Shown here one piece after another: positions 1 to 8,269 of a stretch of 43,006 bases of DNA; within the stretch, counting starts at the first letter, position 1; each line of letters starts with the position of its first letter. The stretch spans positions 1-43,006 of IMG/VR virus record IMGVR_UViG_3300022853_000038. One strand, written 5' to 3'. The translations under genes were made by a program, and so were the position numbers. The notes beneath the pieces are model-generated. The model ran no database searches. It had not been told where the DNA came from and saw nothing but the letters and a program-made list of their open reading frames with translations. The stretch comes from a virus.

Positions 1-103
1 CATTACCTGTAAGGCACTTGATTTTACTTTTTCAGGCTATCTGACAACAGATTTTTACTCGCTCGTTTCGTAGTGATGTAGCTATCTTCGGGGCTGTGTG
101 TCG

Positions 104-1783
104 TTATCTTGTCTGAGTTTTAGAAAACTCTAGCCTTTTACCGATGCGTGGCGTAAAGAGCGGGAAAATGACGTAGTCAGTGGCATCGGATAAATGGGGC
201 TGCTTTTCCTCGGTTTCGAGGTTCTTCCCTTCTTTGGTTTTATCCTTCTTCCATTCATTCCCTGTCTCTCTCAAGCCACATCCCTCAATGGATATTATAC
301 TATCAATGCAATTGTAGTAATTCCATTGAACCACTGGAGCTCCCTTCCCACCATCTAGAATGGTGGACCATAACATATACTTCTTCATATGTAATGGATT
401 AGCCCCTGATGTCTTCTTGATGACAGTGAAGTCTGCCTTAATCAAGATGTCAGCAAACTGCTCAGCATATGTTACCTTGCTGTTGCCTACTACTTGATTA
501 CCAAACCTATCGTAGTAGAAATAGATGAGTCTATTCTGATGGTACTTGTAGTACTCACATATCTTATGTGCTAAGTCGTCTATGTCTTCGGGGGACTTGA
601 CATAGAAGTCCTTTATAAAGTTAAACATATTGAACTGTGGTAAGTCCTGCCCTACCACGGCGGTGTTTATATTGCCACCAAAGTCAACCCCAAGCTGCAA
701 TGGCTCTGACACTATGCAGTCATTGTCATACATACTATTCAAACTCTTTACCATCTTAAGATTAATCGATGCCCCTGCAGCTTCCATTAGCTTATCAGCA
801 TCTGTCACGCCTTGGGTCTTGTCAAACGGAGAACGCTTATACGTGTGCTTAGCTCTATCGAACTTAGCATAGAATCCACCCTCTGGCTTATTCATCCGCT
901 TATTCATAATCTCAGTCATGAATCGTATAGTGCTGGTAGTTTTATACAGCTTATAGATATAGTCGTAGCCGAGTATTCTTATATTATCAAAGGCATTACT
1001 CTCTACGTACAACGTGTTTGTCCTGCCTACCTTCTTGGGGTACCAATCTATTTTCTTACGGTGATCATTAATAGCTTTCCATATACGCTCTTGGTGATTA
1101 ATGTTAGACTCCTCTAGGAAATCCATCTGTAGGCTGATCAGCTCAGCCATCATCTTTTCCTGATCTATTCCGTCCTCTAGGTAATATTCTATATTCTTAG
1201 TGAGCCACTCCGCATTAATGCCATATGGCATAGAGCTGAAGAAGAACACACCAAGATGAAATGGAACGTGCTTAAACTGGCTTTGGTTTGCACGAATAGT
1301 CGGCATAATCTCCTCGTCAAAGTGATCTTTATCAAGATTTAATGCCTCATCTACTATGCACCAGTCAGTGTTCAGCCCTCTAGGAGATGTCGCAGAACTA
1401 TCTTGACTAATAAGTAGAATCGTCGTGCCATTCCAGAAGGTTATCGTATTCTTATATCCTCGAATGGTCGGCTCATAGGGCGTATCCCAATGTTTGGGTG
1501 GTTCTATTCCCACCACATAGTGTACATTTCTATAGTAGCCATAGTCTTCCAGGGCTTTAAATGTAGATGGTAGCGTATTCTCGAGCATAGAGCGATAGCT
1601 CTCTGCTACTATCATGCCCTTGCTTTTAGGCAAGAAGTGAATAATGTTACGCAGCACTGTGCCCATACCCTTACTACTTTTACCTGTACCACGGCCAGCT
1701 ACGAAGAAGAACATCTTCACCATATAGCAGAAGTTGTGGACCAGTTGCTGGACGGGGTTTAGATAAAGGTTAGTCCTTTCCAT
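104..1783 (-). CDS. terL: Terminase large subunit (packaging ATPase/nuclease)
   Basis: The protein is 559 aa, a normal length for TerL. It drives DNA into the prohead and cuts the concatemer. The N-terminal ATPase has a Walker A-type loop at about 29-36 (AGRGTGKS) and a Walker B at 142-146 (CIVDE). The C-terminal RNase H-like nuclease shows an acidic residue at D368 (LGVDFGG), a second at D426 (YYDRFGN) and a late Asp in SDATDYV near the C-terminus. Its ATG overlaps the end of the small terminase by 14 nt, which fixes the start. It is the last gene before the left edge; on a circular map the next minus-strand gene is the portal operon at the right end. Confidence 0.95.
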   Translation of the reverse strand: MERTNLYLNPVQQLVHNFCYMVKMFFFVAGRGTGKSSKGMGTVLRNIIHFLPKSKGMIVAESYRSMLENTLPSTFKALEDYGYYRNVHYVVGIEPPKHWDTPYEPTIRGYKNTITFWNGTTILLISQDSSATSPRGLNTDWCIVDEALNLDKDHFDEEIMPTIRANQSQFKHVPFHLGVFFFSSMPYGINAEWLTKNIEYYLEDGIDQEKMMAELISLQMDFLEESNINHQERIWKAINDHRKKIDWYPKKVGRTNTLYVESNAFDNIRILGYDYIYKLYKTTSTIRFMTEIMNKRMNKPEGGFYAKFDRAKHTYKRSPFDKTQGVTDADKLMEAAGASINLKMVKSLNSMYDNDCIVSEPLQLGVDFGGNINTAVVGQDLPQFNMFNFIKDFYVKSPEDIDDLAHKICEYYKYHQNRLIYFYYDRFGNQVVGNSKVTYAEQFADILIKADFTVIKKTSGANPLHMKKYMLWSTILDGGKGAPVVQWNYYNCIDSIISIEGCGLRETGNEWKKDKTKEGKNLETEEKQPHLSDATDYVIFPLFTPRIGKRLEFSKTQTR

Positions 1784-2354
1784 TCAGCATCTTCTCTATC
1801 TCATCCCACGGTGCTATGTCTTCAGTGCTGTGCTTCGTCATCTTCTTCACCTCACTATCTTGCAGATTATAAAAACGCTCTAATGGCAGATCTACGTTAG
1901 CACCGTTAATATTTATCTGCATGTTAAAGTTTCGAGGTTCTAGCTTGTCTAGCAAGTCCTGATCTAGGTCACCGCTATCATTAATCCACTTGAATAATTG
2001 ATCACTAATTCTAGCCACGGCACTCAAATCACCTTTGTTAATGGCGAGCTCTTGAGCCATCTGAAGTTTCTCAACCTGCACCCATCGGAGATAGTCTTTA
2101 TCTGGAGCGTGTGCTTGACCGCTAAATATTTCTACTTCCTTGATTAGTTTATACGCTAAACTGCGACTGATGCTATATTTTTTACGCACGACAGTCATTG
2201 CATTTTTACGATTCATAGAACGCATCTTGTCTTCTATGTACACGTAGGTATCCCACATCTTTTCCATAGATTCGTCCTCCTTGCCACTATTCAGATATTC
2301 TATTAGCTTATCTTTTTTAGTCATTCGTCTGTCTATGATATTATCTCCAGGCAT
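1770..2354 (-). CDS. terS: Terminase small subunit-like DNA-binding protein
   Basis: This 194 aa protein lies directly upstream of TerL with a 14-nt overlap, the usual TerS position. Residues about 50-75 (RKKYSISRSLAYKLIKEVE) form a helix-turn-helix of the kind that recognises the packaging site. The C-terminal half is charged and probably contacts the large subunit. The ATG at 2354 overlaps the stop of the preceding small gene by 14 nt. Assignment rests on position plus the HTH; the family is highly divergent. Confidence 0.75.
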   Translation of the reverse strand: MPGDNIIDRRMTKKDKLIEYLNSGKEDESMEKMWDTYVYIEDKMRSMNRKNAMTVVRKKYSISRSLAYKLIKEVEIFSGQAHAPDKDYLRWVQVEKLQMAQELAINKGDLSAVARISDQLFKWINDSGDLDQDLLDKLEPRNFNMQININGANVDLPLERFYNLQDSEVKKMTKHSTEDIAPWDEIEKMLNGKD

Positions 2355-2607
2355 TAATTATTTTCTCTTGATCTCCTTCTTTTCTTAGCTTCTCTAAGTG
2401 AGTCTGGGCAGGTCCACTTCCTTGATTAGCTAGGGCTATTATCTTTTTCTTATGTCCTGCTATTGTTGTGAGACGTCCATCGGTATATGCTTGCATATAC
2501 TCTTTATTTTCAGAGAATTCTTTTAAGCCTATTCCTAATGCGTCAGCTGTCTCTTGTTGAGTCATTAGGAGTTTACCCCACTCTTCTATATCCTCTAATC
2601 TATTCAA
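2341..2607 (-). CDS. Small hypothetical protein with HTH-like segment (TTG start)
   Basis: The protein is 88 aa if it starts at the TTG at 2605-2607. That start overlaps the stop of the PLD-like gene by 8 nt (TTGAATAG), the same overlap geometry used by the next two upstream gene junctions, so I prefer it over the first in-frame ATG (2565) and over a longer ORF that would run 120 nt into the PLD gene. It contains a segment (TQQETADALGIGLKEF) resembling the helix-turn-helix of phage DNA-binding proteins that steer terminase genes. Function is unknown; a second packaging-related DNA-binding protein is possible. Confidence 0.6.
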   Translation of the reverse strand: MNRLEDIEEWGKLLMTQQETADALGIGLKEFSENKEYMQAYTDGRLTTIAGHKKKIIALANQGSGPAQTHLEKLRKEGDQEKIINAWR

Positions 2608-3184
2608 ATGGATTACTGTTTGTGAGCATCTGCTCGATGTATTTACTGTAAAAATCTGCTGTTGTAGCGTGTGTATCCAAAACGCCAGCTTCCGGTCTGG
2701 GATTATTAGTATAATTGGCACTGCCATTTATGCTAATAGACCATTCCTCATTTTTTATGACCGTAAGCTTCGCGTGACACGGGAATGTATTCAACTCCGT
2801 AAATGAATGTGCTGCAAGCTGGTGAGCACTAGGATGACGATTCTTACTCCTGTAGTCTACTACGGCACGCAGACTTCTGATCTTACCGCTCTCTAGCATA
2901 CCTACAAGCATCCTTGCAGCTGCTTCACTTATGCTCCATACACTGATCAGAACGTCCGCGGGACCCGTGTGTGCTATAACATGGTCTACTAGCTCATGAG
3001 TGCTCCAGTGTCCGCAGCTAAAGAAGTGTCGGGTTGAATTCTTTTCCAGTGTTGGAAAACACGCTTCTACAGCATCGTTTACTTTCCCTAACGAGTAATG
3101 TAGATCTGTTGAGCCTATTGTTATAGCTCCACAGTCTACTTTACTCGTGTCGTTTACTTCGGGTATGTCAGTAGGTCTAATCAA
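2600..3184 (-). CDS. Phospholipase D-like (single HKD) putative nuclease
   Basis: The protein is 194 aa. The C-terminal part carries an HKD-type signature: H137-x-K139 (CHAKLTVI) followed by GSAN at 154-157 and a downstream Glu (NPRPEAGV), the pattern of PLD-superfamily nucleases and transferases. One HKD copy implies an active dimer, as in Nuc/BfiI-type nucleases. It begins with TTG at 3182-3184, overlapping the previous stop by 8 nt (TTGATTAG). Position between small phage genes and terminase suggests a role in DNA processing during packaging or in host DNA attack; that role is inference. Confidence 0.75.
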   Translation of the reverse strand: MIRPTDIPEVNDTSKVDCGAITIGSTDLHYSLGKVNDAVEACFPTLEKNSTRHFFSCGHWSTHELVDHVIAHTGPADVLISVWSISEAAARMLVGMLESGKIRSLRAVVDYRSKNRHPSAHQLAAHSFTELNTFPCHAKLTVIKNEEWSISINGSANYTNNPRPEAGVLDTHATTADFYSKYIEQMLTNSNPFE

Positions 3185-3341
3185 GTCTACCCATCACGCT
3201 ACCTGGTTCATATTTATCACACACGTATTGTGTATGATGCATCTCGTCTAGCAGTAAGCAGAGTATCTGTCTACCATCGCTAGGGCTGCCGTGCATACAA
3301 GTCACACATCGCCCTTCTAGTATTTCCTCATCGTTAGTCAT
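3177..3341 (-). CDS. Small four-cysteine putative zinc-binding protein
   Basis: This 54 aa ORF starts at ATG 3341, overlapping the stop of the upstream gene by 8 nt (ATGACTAA), and its own stop overlaps the PLD-like start by 8 nt. It has C12-x2-C15, C28 and C41, spacing suited to a single zinc site (RCVTC...LC...YVC). Translational coupling on both sides is the main argument that it is real. Function is unknown; a structural zinc knuckle working with the PLD-like nuclease is conceivable. Confidence 0.65.
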   Translation of the reverse strand: MTNDEEILEGRCVTCMHGSPSDGRQILCLLLDEMHHTQYVCDKYEPGSVMGRLD

Positions 3342-3942
3342 ATAGTTCTAGTTTCTTATTAAGTAGCGTTATACGCACCTCACGTATCTTTATCCTAGCA
3401 GCCTGCTCGTCACGCTGCGTGCCTTTGAGTTTTTCCATTTTCTTAGTGAATTTATAGATGTAATTTATATCTCTGTCTAGCTGCACAGCTGCTTCACGCA
3501 TATTCATTGCCATTATCTCATCGCTATCGCTTAGTACGCTGGGTAGATATCCATACTTTTTATAGTGATCTATATCCATCCAGCACTCCTTATTGCCTCT
3601 CGCTAGTTCTACCACCTTTAGAGCTGCAGCAGATCGTACTTCTTTAGATTCGTTAAATATCAAAAGGCGTGTCTCTTTCATCTGTCTAAAAAGCCCCCGG
3701 GCTTTGTTATAGACTGCTTGCACGTTTGCAGGCTCGTCCATCATGCGGTCATGGACACTCTTTTCTTTTCTTGTTTCTGCCTTCGGCAATAAGGGTAAAA
3801 TCTCCTCCAAAAGACGTTCCTGCAGGTATTCATCTATATCTCCATCCAGCAACATCTGGAAGAAGGTATTCGTACCATTCAATGTGTACCACTCCGCCAT
3901 AGCGGCGTAGTCCCTCTCCTCGTATGCGGCTCTTAGGTCCAT
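3334..3942 (-). CDS. Hypothetical helical phage protein
   Basis: The protein is 202 aa, charged and predicted mostly helical, with a basic C-terminal third (FTKKMEKLKG, RIKIREVRI). I recognise no catalytic motif. It is the first gene of a five-gene overlapping chain leading into terminase and is preceded by a copy of the repeated late promoter. Position is consistent with a packaging or head-assembly accessory factor. The ATG at 3942 lies 8 nt after the TTTG of the promoter. Confidence 0.75.
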   Translation of the reverse strand: MDLRAAYEERDYAAMAEWYTLNGTNTFFQMLLDGDIDEYLQERLLEEILPLLPKAETRKEKSVHDRMMDEPANVQAVYNKARGLFRQMKETRLLIFNESKEVRSAAALKVVELARGNKECWMDIDHYKKYGYLPSVLSDSDEIMAMNMREAAVQLDRDINYIYKFTKKMEKLKGTQRDEQAARIKIREVRITLLNKKLELYD

Positions 3943-3950
3943 ATATAGGT

Positions 3951-3987
3951 CAAAAATAGCGTGGCACTTGCCCTATTTTTACGGACA
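3951..3987 (-). promoter_or_regulatory. Late promoter copy A
   Basis: On the minus strand the box TGTCCGTAAAAATAGGG (3971-3987) is followed after 12 nt by TATTTTTG (3951-3958), a match to the Bacteroidetes -7 element TAnnTTTG. Distance from the box start to the -7 start is 29 nt, identical in all six copies in this window. The start codon of the 3334-3942 gene is 8 nt further on. The box directly follows the T-run of an intrinsic terminator. Confidence 0.7.
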
Positions 3988-4019
3988 AAAAAAGCCCTCC
4001 CCATTGAATGGAGAGGGCT
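3987..4019 (-). terminator. Intrinsic terminator of the capsid operon
   Basis: Minus-strand hairpin with stem AGCCCTC/GAGGGCT (3993-3999 with 4013-4019), extended by an inner CCAT/ATGG-type stem, followed by seven T residues. It lies 15 nt after the stop of the 4034-4294 gene and separates the capsid operon from the terminase operon. Confidence 0.85.
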
Positions 4020-4033
4020 TCTGTTATGATTGA

Positions 4034-4294
4034 TTAATACTTGGTGGCAGTATCTTTCTTATCGTTCTTACCTTCCTCCACCTTTTTAGGTGCAGGAGTT
4101 GCGGTCGCACTCTCGGCTTTTACAGCTTTAAGCACAAATATATCAGGACTAGCATTCGCTAGTTTCAGTAGTTCACTGTCCGTCACCTCTTCTGAGCTTA
4201 GGTCCACTATGTCACCGCTAGGCAGCTGGTGCCTAGCGTGCGTAGTGTTTATATTGCCAAAGAATTCTTTAGCTTTCTTTCCTATTTTGCTCAT
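4034..4294 (-). CDS. Small hypothetical protein, end of capsid operon
   Basis: An 86 aa protein with a structured-looking N-terminal part (about 15-55, containing HQLPSGDIVDLSSEEV) and an Ala/Lys/Thr-rich low-complexity tail. It follows the putative tail tube gene after 3 nt and is followed by a strong terminator. It may be a small virion or tail assembly protein; no family is recognised. Confidence 0.7.
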   Translation of the reverse strand: MSKIGKKAKEFFGNINTTHARHQLPSGDIVDLSSEEVTDSELLKLANASPDIFVLKAVKAESATATPAPKKVEEGKNDKKDTATKY

Positions 4295-4297
4295 AGC

Positions 4298-4945
4298 TTA
4301 GACAGGTAGCGTTCCTTGATAGTAGATTTCACTCTTGGCGTAGTTACTCACCTCAAATAACCAACGGCTATCAGGATTCTCTCTAGTACCAGCGGTCTTG
4401 CCACCTACTATCTCAGCAAAAGAGTTTTTAGTACCCAGTTGCACCACTTTCCCATTGGCAAGTGGAACAAGCACTACTGCTTGGCGAGCCATTGTTGCTC
4501 TTACGTTAAACTGACTTGCTTCTAAAGAACTCCCTGGATGAAATAGTTGAGCTGACTGCTTACCGCTACGGCTGAACTTTTTACCAAGACTTTCAAAAGA
4601 AATGGTACTTTCCTCCTCGTTGATCTCCATACGAATGAAGGTCTTAGCTCCCTCTAGAGCGTGCGTACCATTGATACGTACATGCCCATTAGGGATCAGT
4701 GTAAAATTCCCCGCATCCCAAGCCCCTGCAGAGTGTGCTACAGTGCACTTGTATACTTCACAGTCATACGTCACTAGGTCATCTTCTGCGTAATCATCTG
4801 TCACAACGAATGGGACAGATTCCTCGGCATAAGTATTCTTAAGTGTAGTGAAGTCACTTTTAAATGCTACGAGAGCATAACCCAGCGTTCCGCTATCGTT
4901 ATTCTCGCAGTCTTTGAGCAGTAAATCTGTTATTTGACCTCCCAT
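4298..4945 (-). CDS. Virion protein with embedded CBM5/12-like segment (possible tail tube)
   Basis: The protein is 215 aa, two genes after the major capsid gene. Residues about 48-84 (DDLVTYDCEVYKC, AGAWDAGNFTLI) match the short aromatic carbohydrate-binding module pattern of type 5/12: charged start, V-x-Y, Y-K-C and a final G-x-W. The flanking sequence (RINGTHALEGAKTF... ending in EIYYQGTLPV) looks like a beta-rich structural protein such as a major tail tube or head decoration. The module could decorate the virion surface. The assignment to tail tube is by position and general look only. Confidence 0.5.
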   Translation of the reverse strand: MGGQITDLLLKDCENNDSGTLGYALVAFKSDFTTLKNTYAEESVPFVVTDDYAEDDLVTYDCEVYKCTVAHSAGAWDAGNFTLIPNGHVRINGTHALEGAKTFIRMEINEEESTISFESLGKKFSRSGKQSAQLFHPGSSLEASQFNVRATMARQAVVLVPLANGKVVQLGTKNSFAEIVGGKTAGTRENPDSRWLFEVSNYAKSEIYYQGTLPV

Positions 4946-4946
4946 T

Positions 4947-5336
4947 TTACTTCGCTTTCTTTAGTTGTACTATACCATAACCAGCCTTTACGAACTCAGC
5001 TTGCATTTCCTTGCTTTCCTTAAGTTCATCAGCAGTCACTATAGTAAAGTTACTATCCTTGCCTTGCACTCGGATCTTAGGAAGTACTATATCATACTTC
5101 TTTCCATCCATTTCAAAACTTCCAAAACCGCTCGCAGTCTTCACTTCGCCCAGCTTAGCCTGTAGCTTTTTGAATTCTGCAGTAACCTGCTCCTCTTTAG
5201 TTTTGCTCTGCTCCGCTAGTGCGTTAGCTTTATCTATCTGAGCTACGAGTAGCTCTTTCATCTCATCGGTAGTATCAGCAGGAATTGTAATCCCTGCTGC
5301 CACCAATTGTTCGTCTAATGTCAATTCTTTTGCCAT
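4947..5336 (-). CDS. Hypothetical head/tail structural protein
   Basis: A 129 aa protein if it starts at ATG 5336 (MAKELTLDEQ); a longer reading from 5354 would overlap the capsid gene by 14 nt. The N-terminal half is a Lys/Glu/Ala-rich helix with coiled-coil character (about 25-60), the C-terminal half a mixed fold. It is placed between the capsid and the next virion protein, suiting a head-tail joining or capsid cement role, but no family is recognised. Confidence 0.65.
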   Translation of the reverse strand: MAKELTLDEQLVAAGITIPADTTDEMKELLVAQIDKANALAEQSKTKEEQVTAEFKKLQAKLGEVKTASGFGSFEMDGKKYDIVLPKIRVQGKDSNFTIVTADELKESKEMQAEFVKAGYGIVQLKKAK

Positions 5337-5340
5337 TTTT

Positions 5341-6324
5341 CTATGTTTGATCATTTACTGTTACACTTCCATCGAAGAACGTTGCAAAGTTGAACCCTGC
5401 TTTGAAATCGATTAAAACTTTGATTACTCTTTCAAAAGGCTGAAGAATTATATTATTCCAGTCATTCATAGAGTCAAATCCAAGCACCTTGTTGGACTTG
5501 TTCGTGATACACACACGCTGACTTACACCTAGGCCGTGTTCTCTTACCAGAGTCACGTTGTATCCTTCCATAGGCAATTCATTGATTTGAGATATCTTAC
5601 CTTCATAAGTGTTCACTATATCTTTGAATGTTTCTCTACGTGCTTTCCAGTACCAGTTAAAGATTTGGTTATTCACCGTCATCTGTTTCTGTATACTGGC
5701 GTACTTCGGATTGCTATCTGCAGCATCACAAAGTAGTTCTAGCTTAGCTATAACATTAGCGGCAGTGATAGCACCAGTCGCTGTAACTGTGATAGTACTA
5801 GCTGCTATCTCGTCTACTATCAGCTTATTCTGGCCATTCATAGTATCTACTGTGTCTGTGCCAGCGTTATCTCTTACGCCCTTATAAAATGCTTCTAAGT
5901 GCATCTTCTCTACTATCTTAGAGTTGATGTGACTAAAGAAGAATTGAGCAAAGCTCATATCGTGGATGTTGCTCCCTTTCTCATAGTACTTACCAGCATA
6001 TGTTCTTGCCATTTCCTGCGGTACTATAATGAGATCCACTTTCATTTCTTCGGTTTGCAACCAGCGGTTACCTACCTTAAATGCGTCATCTTGTCCTGCA
6101 AAAGCCTTGTAGTTCGCTTGTGGGCGTACTTCAAAGTCTAGATCCATATTAAACAATGGAATCTTATCTTTTACGTCATCTATTACTCTGAAATTCTCGT
6201 CCCACTTATTGTCGTAGAACATATTCATATGAATTTCCTCCTTATTACCTATGTAATAATCTTTCAGCTCGTCTGATAGTCCACTAGGGTCTATAGCGTC
6301 TGCAGTTGTTAATCTTCCTGCCAT
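5341..6324 (-). CDS. Major capsid protein (probable HK97 fold)
   Basis: The protein is 327 aa. It follows an S49 head protease and a scaffold-like protein, the classical order for HK97-type capsids. Sequence features are a charged helical N-terminus, a long middle containing the spine-helix-like region and a beta-rich C-terminus ending in GFNFATFFDGSVTVND. Related proteins are widespread as capsid proteins in Bacteroidetes prophages. No N-terminal cleavage site can be named from sequence alone. Confidence 0.75.
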   Translation of the reverse strand: MAGRLTTADAIDPSGLSDELKDYYIGNKEEIHMNMFYDNKWDENFRVIDDVKDKIPLFNMDLDFEVRPQANYKAFAGQDDAFKVGNRWLQTEEMKVDLIIVPQEMARTYAGKYYEKGSNIHDMSFAQFFFSHINSKIVEKMHLEAFYKGVRDNAGTDTVDTMNGQNKLIVDEIAASTITVTATGAITAANVIAKLELLCDAADSNPKYASIQKQMTVNNQIFNWYWKARRETFKDIVNTYEGKISQINELPMEGYNVTLVREHGLGVSQRVCITNKSNKVLGFDSMNDWNNIILQPFERVIKVLIDFKAGFNFATFFDGSVTVNDQT

Positions 6325-6354
6325 CTTTTAAATAGTATATTAATAATTGATTGT

Positions 6355-6795
6355 TTACTTGTTTCCGCGAGCCATAGACACACGTTTAGCTTTAGCCTCT
6401 ATAGCATCCATTAAAGGAGTTTTTACCTCATCAGCATCCGTATGCACCTCATCCCCAGCTTTGCCAGTGGCGGTGTCTACATGTGCCATTTTACCCAGTC
6501 GCTCTATCTCTGCTACGTGTGTAGCTATAGTGCCTTCGCTTACTATTGCAGCTGCTTCTAGAGCAGCTACCTTATCACTCGTGGCTTTCACCTGACCCTC
6601 TGCCATAGCAGCGACAGTAGCCTCATCCATCTGTGCTTGAGTATAGCTTACGCTACCTCGGGCTTCAGCTTCTAGCTCAAATCCCTCGGACTCAAGCTCC
6701 GCATTCACAGCTGCTATTTGCTCACCTGTCAGTTCATCTGCAGATACGCCTTTCACTGCTGCCAGTGCTTTCATTTCTCTTTTAAATATGCTCAT
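6355..6795 (-). CDS. Scaffold-like protein
   Basis: A 146 aa, Ala/Glu-rich, strongly helical protein without cysteines, typical of capsid scaffolding proteins. It lies between the S49 protease and the major capsid protein, separated from the protease gene by 2 nt. The C-terminal tail is basic (KAKRVSMARGNK), as in scaffolds that bind the capsid lattice. Probably removed by the upstream protease during maturation (inference). Confidence 0.65.
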   Translation of the reverse strand: MSIFKREMKALAAVKGVSADELTGEQIAAVNAELESEGFELEAEARGSVSYTQAQMDEATVAAMAEGQVKATSDKVAALEAAAIVSEGTIATHVAEIERLGKMAHVDTATGKAGDEVHTDADEVKTPLMDAIEAKAKRVSMARGNK

Positions 6796-6797
6796 TT

Positions 6798-7703
6798 CTA
6801 TACAAAATATCGAGTCTTAGACCCGTTGTTAGACTTACTTACTAGCTCCGCTACCACTTGCTCCTTGGTGCGTATGCCATCTATTAGGCCTATAGCCTCT
6901 GCCTCTTCAGCGTAGTACATCTTGCCGGTAAATGGACCTTCACCCGCCACCGCATTTATACCTCTACCTGCTTTCACATCTTCCACAAAACCTTCTACCA
7001 CATAATCCAGATCATCCTTCATAGGCTCTTCATTGCCATCTATAGCCGCACGGTACGTTCCATTCTTATCGGTACTGTATCTACTGTATATTTCTAAGAT
7101 GTTGATCCCAGCAGTTTCCAGTCTAGCTTTCATGTTCATCAGCGTGACATATGCTCCTAGGCTGCCTACGCTACTTCTCTTACTGCTTACGTATATATTA
7201 TCTGTCTGACTAGCTAGCCAGTATCCTGCACTAGCAGATATACCGTCTTCTATATAAGTAGTTGTAGGCTTAGAGCAGTTTTGTAGAGCAGATATAGCAC
7301 TGGCCATTCCACTCACTTGCCCTCCAGGCGTATTCATGCAGAAGAGGACGCCTGCTATGTTTTCCATTGCATTCACCTCATTTACCAGCTTAGCTATGCT
7401 GAGAGATCCCATATCTCCACAGTTATCATTTCTAGTGATAGCGTGTTCTATGTTTATTTCTAAGATACTGCCCTTTGGAGATTCGCGTAGCTTCTCTATA
7501 GTACGTTCCATTCTATAGTAGGTCTGTACCATATTAGTATCACCTAATGAGTAGGCCACTGGCTCACCGTCTGGATTCTTTCCCCATCCTTTGAAGTTAC
7601 CTTCCAGTATACTTAGGATTAGCGGCATATTATTTATAGCATAAGTAGGCTCTATAGCCCACTGGCCATTCAGGATAGCACTTACCGTTCTTGCAGCGTT
7701 CAT
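6798..7703 (-). CDS. S49/ClpP-like prohead protease
   Basis: The 301 aa protein belongs to the SppA/ClpP crotonase-like serine peptidases used as phage head maturation proteases. The nucleophile should be S158 (SASAGYW), preceded by the oxyanion-type loop MNTPGGQVSG at about 123-132, and the catalytic Lys is probably K213 (YSTDKNG). It is the first gene of the capsid operon and has late promoter B immediately upstream; the ATG at 7703 is 5 nt after its TTTG. Confidence 0.9.
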   Translation of the reverse strand: MNAARTVSAILNGQWAIEPTYAINNMPLILSILEGNFKGWGKNPDGEPVAYSLGDTNMVQTYYRMERTIEKLRESPKGSILEINIEHAITRNDNCGDMGSLSIAKLVNEVNAMENIAGVLFCMNTPGGQVSGMASAISALQNCSKPTTTYIEDGISASAGYWLASQTDNIYVSSKRSSVGSLGAYVTLMNMKARLETAGINILEIYSRYSTDKNGTYRAAIDGNEEPMKDDLDYVVEGFVEDVKAGRGINAVAGEGPFTGKMYYAEEAEAIGLIDGIRTKEQVVAELVSKSNNGSKTRYFV

Positions 7704-7708
7704 TAATT

Positions 7709-7745
7709 CAAAGATGACCTCCTCATACCCCTATATATAAGGACA
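7709..7745 (-). promoter_or_regulatory. Late promoter copy B
   Basis: Minus-strand box TGTCCTTATATATAGGG (7729-7745), 12 nt spacer, then CATCTTTG (7709-7716). Box-to-element distance is again 29 nt. It drives protease, scaffold, capsid and following genes up to the terminator at 3987-4019. GGGCTT precedes the box, as in copy A, with a weaker GC-rich hairpin upstream that may terminate the 7815-8767 operon. Confidence 0.7.
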
Positions 7746-7814
7746 AAGCCCCTTACGGAGCTCTGCTTTCTAACCAAAAAAATAAAATCAAAATGAAATT
7801 CAAGCAGTCATCAC

Positions 7815-8264
7815 CTACTCTACCTTTTGCAAGGGTTTCGTATCTCTCGTAGTGTATGAGAGTAGTATTTCGTTGTCACTAATAAGATTCTCTCCCACTT
7901 TACCTATACTTTGAGCCCACTTCCCTGCTATACGCTTGTTGCCCATTAGCCATACATTACCATTCGTATCGCTACATTTCACCATATACTTCTCCGTGAG
8001 TAGTGAGTGTACCAGTCGCATATTCGCTTCGGTCATTCCTCCTATATCCACCTTGATCATATAATTATACGGGATACTGCTACTCGCTGACATTCCTTGC
8101 TGGGTCAGACTGGCAGACTCAGGCACATAGTCTAGTTCAGTCCACGCCTTACTAGCTTTCAGTATTACAAAAATCTGTCCGTTCAGGTCTTTGAGTCTAT
8201 CTACATCGCTTTGTTTGATGTACCATATCTGAAGTATCCCTCCTGTTACTATTACGTCATTCAT
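7815..8264 (-). CDS. Hypothetical protein, second gene of repressor-controlled operon
   Basis: 149 aa from ATG 8264 (MNDVIVTGG), 5 nt after the stop of the upstream gene; a longer start at 8312 would overlap that gene by 43 nt. Mixed alpha/beta with no recognised catalytic motif. It is transcribed with the 8270-8767 gene from a promoter carrying the repressor-type operator, so it should be expressed early rather than late although it sits beside the capsid genes. A regulatory role is possible. Confidence 0.65.
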   Translation of the reverse strand: MNDVIVTGGILQIWYIKQSDVDRLKDLNGQIFVILKASKAWTELDYVPESASLTQQGMSASSSIPYNYMIKVDIGGMTEANMRLVHSLLTEKYMVKCSDTNGNVWLMGNKRIAGKWAQSIGKVGENLISDNEILLSYTTRDTKPLQKVE

Positions 8265-8269
8265 ATCGT

